Origin: Phoronis ovalis
Taxonomy: Eukaryota; Phoronida; Phoronidae
Reading direction: 5' to 3'
DNA length: 12,591 nt
Assembly: GCA_028565635.1 (NCBI GenBank)
Contig: JAOXYB010043838.1
Span: 1 to 12,591, forward strand
A model generated the notes under the pieces. That model saw only the letters and a list, made by a program, of their open reading frames with translations, did no database searches and was not told the DNA's origin. Below, in pieces: positions 10,401 through 12,591 of this stretch (positions are counted from its first letter, which is position 1; every line of letters begins with the position of its first letter). The translations under genes and the position numbers were made by a program.

Positions 10401-10649
10401 CGTATGGAAGTTACATTTTACAGAACATGTACTTACCAGAGCCACATTATCCCTCTGCCGAAAGTTTTCTGCACATAAACTAGTCGTGCCTTTAACTGGT
10501 TTATCATCAGTTATATGGAAAATTCCACCCAGCATGATGTCCCCAGAACGGACCCATGATTTCATACTGTTACCTGGCACTGGCGATATATCCGCTATTA
10601 CAAAGTGCATCAGCGTTTGGTAAACACATACCAAGTTGAGGAATTCCAT
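961..10649 (-). CDS. Class C GPCR, metabotropic glutamate receptor-like (complete gene, 7 coding exons)
   Basis: Spliced CDS complement(join(961..1476,1832..2043,2282..2668,2950..3862,4273..4503,4686..4805,10437..10649)), 2592 nt, 863 residues. It is predicted to be a plasma-membrane receptor that binds an extracellular amino-acid-like ligand and signals through G proteins. Seen: signal peptide 1-19; Venus-flytrap domain about 35-492; nine-Cys linker about 500-556; seven membrane segments 568-819; tail 820-863. Diagnostic class C motifs are GDIMLGGIF (36-44), KTSRIYRVF (655-663), RKLPDNFNESRFI (752-764) and LPKVY (811-815). The length matches family members that have short tails. All six introns are GT-AG with consistent phases, and no stop or frameshift interrupts the frame, so the gene looks functional. 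Family resemblance is closest to mGluRs; CaSR or taste-type receptors fit less well because of the KT.RI and TMYTT-like TM6 motifs. The ligand is unknown, since glutamate side-chain contacts look lost. Intron 1 is unusually long. Confidence 0.93.
1477..1831 (-). other. Intron 6 of the receptor (355 bp)
   Basis: GTAAGT to TTACAG. AT-rich, holding only a minor 8-bp doublet (GCTGGTCA twice, about 1704-1719). A 71-codon plus-strand open frame here runs into antisense exon sequence, has no family resemblance, and is taken as chance. Confidence 0.9.
1832..2043 (-). CDS. Coding exon 6: rest of TM2, TM3, TM4
   Basis: Encodes the rest of codon 622 (Val) to Q692. The acceptor TTTTCTTTTCAG|TTTTC is strong and the donor ATCCAG|GTAAGT is a perfect consensus; it starts in phase 1 and ends in phase 0. 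TM2 ends FLLFAKP; the short outer loop is CNESC (630-634), whose second cysteine is the one expected to bond with C723 in the second outer loop. TM3 ends in LLVKTSRIYRVF (652-663), an mGluR hallmark. The basic inner loop KAGKKSKKPP (664-673) is likely part of the G-protein contact. TM4 is about 680-700 and runs into exon 7. Confidence 0.94.
2282..2668 (-). CDS. Coding exon 5: cysteine-rich linker, TM1 and start of TM2
   Basis: Encodes codon 493 (split, Gly) to the first base of codon 622. Acceptor TTATGCTAG|GATTA, donor GTACAG|GTAAAA; phase 1 at both ends. The linker has all nine expected cysteines, at 501, 505, 518, 519, 522, 525, 538, 541 and 555, with the CCWTCKKC core. The linker passes movement of the ligand domain to the membrane bundle. 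TM1 is about 568-592, then the intracellular loop HKLIKASSREL (597-607), which matches the conserved K-A-(S/T)-x-R-E-L motif of the class. TM2 starts LSLPMLAGMFLGICT and is split by the intron. Confidence 0.95.
2950..3862 (-). CDS. Coding exon 4: VFT lobe 2 and return to lobe 1
   Basis: The largest exon: residues 189-492 plus the first base of codon 493. The acceptor is TTCAAAG|TTAAAC after a pyrimidine-rich stretch, and the donor is TTCAG|GTACGT (phase 1). It begins LNAAVDTLVHYNWSYVSVL (189-207). Y213 in SGTYGQ matches the ligand tyrosine of mGluR1 (Y236). C231 in NICIAYS is the lobe 2 cysteine that normally bonds to the cysteine-rich linker. FIGGPTVSYR (288-297) is the place where mGluRs have the GSDGW motif, and the aspartate is absent here. 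NGFVIDAVNVFAHALDS (381-397) and the GDVFGQ turn (444-449) are typical lobe 1 return elements. Several N-X-S/T sites fit an extracellular domain. Introns do not interrupt this stretch, whereas the smaller lobe 1 pieces are split. Confidence 0.95.
3863..4272 (-). other. Intron 3 of the receptor (410 bp)
   Basis: GTAAGG to TTCAAAG. It contains a 26-bp tandem duplication (listed separately) and otherwise AT-rich unremarkable sequence with a pyrimidine-rich stretch before the acceptor on the minus strand. Confidence 0.88.
4121..4172. repeat. 26-bp tandem duplication in intron 3
   Basis: CTGTACGGAAAGTCTTAATA plus GACTTG is followed directly by a second copy with a single A-to-G change. It reads as a recent local duplication, probably by replication slippage; no function is implied. 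Confidence 0.9.
4273..4503 (-). CDS. Coding exon 3: VFT lobe 1 amino-acid pocket
   Basis: Encodes residues 112-188 (77 codons, phase 0 at both ends); acceptor TTTGTAG|GCT, donor GCATCG|GTAAGG. It carries VVGVIGPGGSGS (133-144), KIPHISYLASTDELS (156-170) and YLLRTVPTDKAS (177-188). By alignment from memory, S142, S165 and D185 correspond to mGluR1 S165, T188 and D208, which hold the ligand backbone. The surface loop 112-132, which in mGluRs and CaSR carries the cysteine linking the two subunits of the dimer, has no cysteine here. N120-T-T is a possible glycosylation site. An open frame on this strand in another phase (4622-4356) is only a shadow. Confidence 0.94.
4686..4805 (-). CDS. Coding exon 2: VFT lobe 1, helix and LGF strand
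   Basis: Encodes residues 72-111 (40 codons, phase 0 at both ends). The acceptor is TTTTTGTTTTCAG|TTGGAG and the donor is CACAG|GTAAAC. The peptide begins LESMVYAIETVNND and continues LLPNHTLGFAILDSC, the well-known class C pattern of helix A followed by the strand that carries the conserved cysteine (C102, expected to pair with C59). N91-H-T is a possible N-glycosylation site. Downstream comes a short 182-bp intron; upstream is the 5.6-kb intron 1. Confidence 0.94.
5280..5477 (+). pseudogene. Possible terminal exon or gene relic on the opposite strand inside intron 1
   Basis: An open plus-strand frame runs from just after a TAA (5277-5279) to TGA at 5475-5477, encoding about 65 residues that include DLNMPCPVADLRAGVEGVYR and end KKRRRMLMFNPVAD. 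There is no good ATG at its start; AG at 5293-5294 could serve as a splice acceptor although the pyrimidine tract is weak. Base composition is less AT-rich than the flanks, and AATAAA follows at about 5702-5713, so the layout resembles a last exon with a 3'UTR of about 230 bases, or a 5'-truncated retrocopy. The protein is not recognised. It could also be chance or a transposon end, because CAGTGGCGGATTTA (5347-5360) resembles termini seen in some hAT-like elements. Confidence 0.25.
7430..7679 (+). pseudogene. Possible degraded coding fragment, one in-frame stop
   Basis: One plus-strand frame reads about 40 residues ending VVKMRHIPSE, meets TAG at 7556-7558, then stays open in the same frame for 40 more residues (containing EDLALDLVLDINVACVQAEE and GPLKGLIIYKDL) to TGA at 7677-7679. 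The composition is less AT-rich than the flanks. A minus-strand open frame over 7709-7455 competes with this reading. No family is recognised on either strand, so this may be a repeat fragment. Confidence 0.2.
7978..8030. repeat. Near-perfect palindrome flanked by GTCGGAC direct repeats
   Basis: GGATATATAAAACTC (7988-8002) and its exact reverse complement (8006-8020) are separated by TAA. The pairing extends to 7982-8026 with one A:A mismatch, giving a 21-bp stem. GTCGGAC occurs directly on each side (7978-7984 and 8024-8030), the second copy belonging to the adjoining tandem array. It could be a tiny foldback insertion with a 7-bp target duplication, or a hairpin-forming array edge. Confidence 0.85.
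8025..8133. repeat. 16-bp tandem array, five full units plus partial ones
   Basis: Units TCGGACTAAYGRGRTG start at 8025, 8041, 8057, 8073 and 8089. A sixth begins at 8105 and is disturbed after TCGGACTAATGA, followed by CTAATGGGATG and a final TCGG. Units differ at only a few positions. The length is not a multiple of three, so a coding repeat is unlikely; it is a short minisatellite in intron 1. Confidence 0.93.
8134..10436 (-). other. Intron 1 of the receptor, 5' part
   Basis: AT-rich intronic sequence up to the exon 1 donor at 10436-10435. Open frames at 8315-8614 (plus) and 9544-9834 (plus) have AT-driven composition, no family resemblance and no supporting splice signals, and are not called. 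The one patch worth attention is 9358-9447 (listed separately). There is a small direct doublet CACTATGG near 8652-8668. Nothing else is seen. Confidence 0.8.
9358..9447 (+). CDS. Candidate short first coding exon on the opposite strand
   Basis: ATG with a strong start context (AACAATGGCG) opens 30 codons beginning MASPGLNTVRHSLNYVCEIA and ending in a Lys/Gln-rich stretch, after which the sequence is ACA|GTAAGT, a perfect donor on its intron side. Composition is less AT-rich than its surroundings. If real, it would be the start of a plus-strand gene nested in or overlapping intron 1; no matching downstream exon is recognised in this window. Without splicing, the frame ends 14 codons later. 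It may be a relic or chance. Confidence 0.2.
10437..10649 (-). CDS. Coding exon 1: signal peptide and first VFT strand
   Basis: Encodes residues 1-71. The ATG at 10649 has G at -3 and G at +4, and an in-frame TAA lies upstream at 10688-10686; the only other upstream initiator is a TTG at 10667. Residues 1-19 (MEFLNLVCVYQTLMHFVIA) look like a signal peptide, with a V-I-A cleavage site before D20. GDIMLGGIF (36-44) is the first beta strand of the class C ligand domain, and C59 is the expected partner of C102. The exon ends CTG|GTAAGT in phase 0. Downstream of that donor the reading has no family resemblance. It joins exon 2 so that C59 sits 13 residues before the LESM motif, the spacing expected in mGluRs to within one residue, so no exon appears to be missing between them. 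Confidence 0.87.
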
Positions 10650-10982
10650 AACGAATGAGTTATACAATATTTTAGTGGTTAAATCTTATGCACATGTCGA
10701 GCAGATTAAATGCCCTCTATTGTCAAAATGAGTCTCTAAATCTACTATTTCAAATACGAAAATAAAAACATTCATTTGGTATAAGAGCGTAAATTACTGT
10801 TTCCATGTTGCATATTTGTAACCAATGAAATCGTACTTAATCATCTCAGAATCTAACAGAGATTGGTCCAGGAGAACCTATAAGTGGAAAGCAATTAATT
10901 TAAAACCACGTAGTCACATTGTCTGTAGCAGCGCAATCATCAACGAAAGCAAAATGCTACTCTAATGAGTAAAGAATAAAGT

Positions 10983-10993
10983 CATGCGCAGTG
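10983..10993. promoter_or_regulatory. CATGCGCAGTG motif, copy 1
   Basis: An 11-mer identical to that at 12100-12110, lying about 340 bases upstream of the receptor ATG. It sits in an imperfect dyad, GTCATG-(8 nt)-CATGAC (10981-11000). The core resembles half of an NRF1-type GCGCATGCGC site. Function is an inference. Confidence 0.3.
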
Positions 10994-12095
10994 CCATGAC
11001 GTAAAGCTTACTTTCATGCACATAATACAAGAAAATGACATTTAAACTGTTTTAGTAATTGCCTAGGGACTTTATTATTTGGATGTAGCAGTGATTAAAA
11101 AAAATATGCATTAGACACAAAAGCTGTTGCAGGTAAAAATCTAGATATACTTTTCTCACACGCAGCTACTTACATTCTGTATTTACATGTTTGTTCTGTA
11201 ACTGTCATTTAACAAAGATTTAAGAAAACTATTCTCAAAAAAGCGGTATTGCATTAGGATACAATTGATTTCCCCATCCACCTCAGTACTAACATATTGT
11301 CTATTAGTAAATAGACTAACTCTTTGGGAAAATTCTGTTCAGTCACAAATAAACGGATAATCATGTCTCATGCTTACTCCCGATTTTTCGTGCAGTCTTT
11401 ATCAATCTTTATCAATTAACTTTTGTGGACTTTTGAACTCTAACAACAGACGACGAGGTGGAATTAGTTAAAAATTCACAGAAAACTGAGTGACCTTCTA
11501 GTCCTGGATATAATCCCCTCAAATATTGAAAAATGACGTTTTCAAATTGTGATTTCTCTAAGTTTGTTCGAAATTATATCAAATAGAAATGTCCCTATAG
11601 CTGCCCACGGGTAAAAGAAAAAGAAAGGGAAAAAAGGCATGCCGGAACTATACCTTTCTTACTGTCCTTTATTTATTGTCGACTTACAGCATTGTGATGT
11701 GACATCCTGTTTTCCTGGTTATTACTTTAATTTGTTGTTAAATTAAAAATATGAATATGTTTATTGTGAACACAGCATTAAAGTGATTAGAATGATTTAA
11801 TTAATGAACGAGCTTGTTTACTATTGACACTCCTGCATCAAGAAGAGTAAAACATAATATAACTAATACAGTTAGACACGAAATAAAATAACTCGCTATA
11901 ATTTTTAATTTTTAAAGTTTTAATTTACAGAGGGTTGTACTTGTTTATTAATTAAAATGTGTAAAGTTGAGCCTGTACATGTGAGTTTTTGTATTTTCTT
12001 TTCATATTATTATCCCGGGATTACTAGTATATATTCCTTTTACTCCCTATGATAATTCCCCCTTTAGATATTACACAGACATCTATTGAAAGTAC

Positions 12096-12110
12096 TGCAC
12101 ATGCGCAGTG
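12096..12110. promoter_or_regulatory. TGCACATGCGCA (NRF1-like) with CATGCGCAGTG copy 2
   Basis: TGCACATGCGCA differs by one base from the palindromic NRF1 consensus and overlaps the second copy of the 11-mer. It lies about 1.45 kb upstream of the receptor ATG. A regulatory role is unproven. Confidence 0.3.
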
Positions 12111-12591
12111 TTTGTTTCCACCTGAAAACTAATACATACAGGAAAAAATACGTTCACGAAATTAATTAGGAGAATTAACATTTGACAGTACTCAAGAGAA
12201 TTAATTAATTATATGGGCTTTTATAATTAAAAATGTATCACAACGAAGAAGTAATAAAAGCCTTTCGGGCAATAAGTGCATTCGGAAAACTGTATTTTGA
12301 CACATGTATGTATGTGGATAGGATTAGCAAGAATACGATATAAATTGAAATTATACCTGGTGCGATTAATTATCGTGTGCAAAATGACATGTCAGTAGCA
12401 GCCATTTAGATATTCTTATTATTATAACGTGTTATGGCATTCGGTAGAAATTTAAGTACAAAAAGATTCATGAAGACATTATTCATTACAATCAAACACA
12501 TTATAAAGTACTGTCCTTTTTCAATTATGTTTCAGCAGTAATAATGCTACTTACATTTTTTCAAAAATATCATGTTAAAAACCTAGAATTG

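Larger units (their letters stand above)
10650..12591 (-). other. Upstream region: presumed 5'UTR and promoter side of the receptor
   Basis: No coding exon is supported on either strand. Noncoding 5' exons could exist here, and several AG acceptor-like sites lie just before the ATG on the minus strand, but none stands out. The region includes two identical copies of CATGCGCAGTG (listed separately), a 10-bp doublet (ATCAATCTTT-type, near 11396-11420) and a small hairpin GTCTATT-AGTA-AATAGAC near 11299-11316. The transcription start cannot be placed. Confidence 0.6.

Noticed and set aside
10650-10667. Upstream TTG start extending the receptor by six residues
   Set aside because: Non-ATG start, whereas the ATG at 10649 has good context and gives a better signal peptide.
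1-12591. tRNA, rRNA, CRISPR array, bacterial operon or viral genes
   Set aside because: None of the expected folds, regularly spaced repeats or gene families was seen; the window is animal genomic DNA with one spliced receptor gene.

Overview
The window comes from an animal nuclear genome. The base composition is AT-rich and intron-exon structure with GT-AG splice sites is clear. One gene dominates: a class C (family 3) G-protein-coupled receptor of the metabotropic-glutamate-receptor-like type, on the minus strand. The low GC, short internal introns plus one long first intron, and scattered repeat relics would suit a lophotrochozoan such as a mollusc, but that placement is an inference and nothing here proves it.

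The receptor reads from an ATG at 10649 down to a TAA at 963-961 in seven coding exons: 10649-10437, 4805-4686, 4503-4273, 3862-2950, 2668-2282, 2043-1832 and 1476-961. Every junction uses GT-AG, the phases agree (0,0,0,1,1,0), and the spliced frame is 863 codons plus stop with no break. The predicted protein has, in order, a short signal peptide, a bilobed Venus-flytrap (VFT) ligand domain, a nine-cysteine linker, seven membrane segments and a short tail. A polyadenylation signal lies about 100 bases past the stop. The first coding exon is separated from the rest by a 5.6-kb intron.

Layout by coordinate: 1-~765 is a diverged repeat family rich in AGGTCA half-sites; 854-859 is the poly(A) signal; 961-4805 holds coding exons 7 to 2 with short introns; 4806-10436 is intron 1. 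Intron 1 carries a 16-bp tandem array with an adjoining palindrome (7978-8133) and three less AT-rich patches that could be relics of plus-strand coding sequence (5280-5480, 7430-7680, 9358-9447). Coding exon 1 is at 10437-10649. From 10650 to 12591 lies the presumed 5'UTR and promoter side, with no coding sequence I can support.

The most interesting biology is in the ligand pocket. Compared with mGluR1 as I remember it, the residues that hold the amino-acid backbone are mostly kept (S142, S165, D185, Y213), whereas those that contact the glutamate side chain, and one amino-group aspartate, are replaced (L71, P292 and the region around residue 420). This argues for an orphan amino-acid-like receptor rather than a glutamate receptor, comparable in logic to insect mXR. 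No bacterial, viral, CRISPR or toxin-type system was seen.
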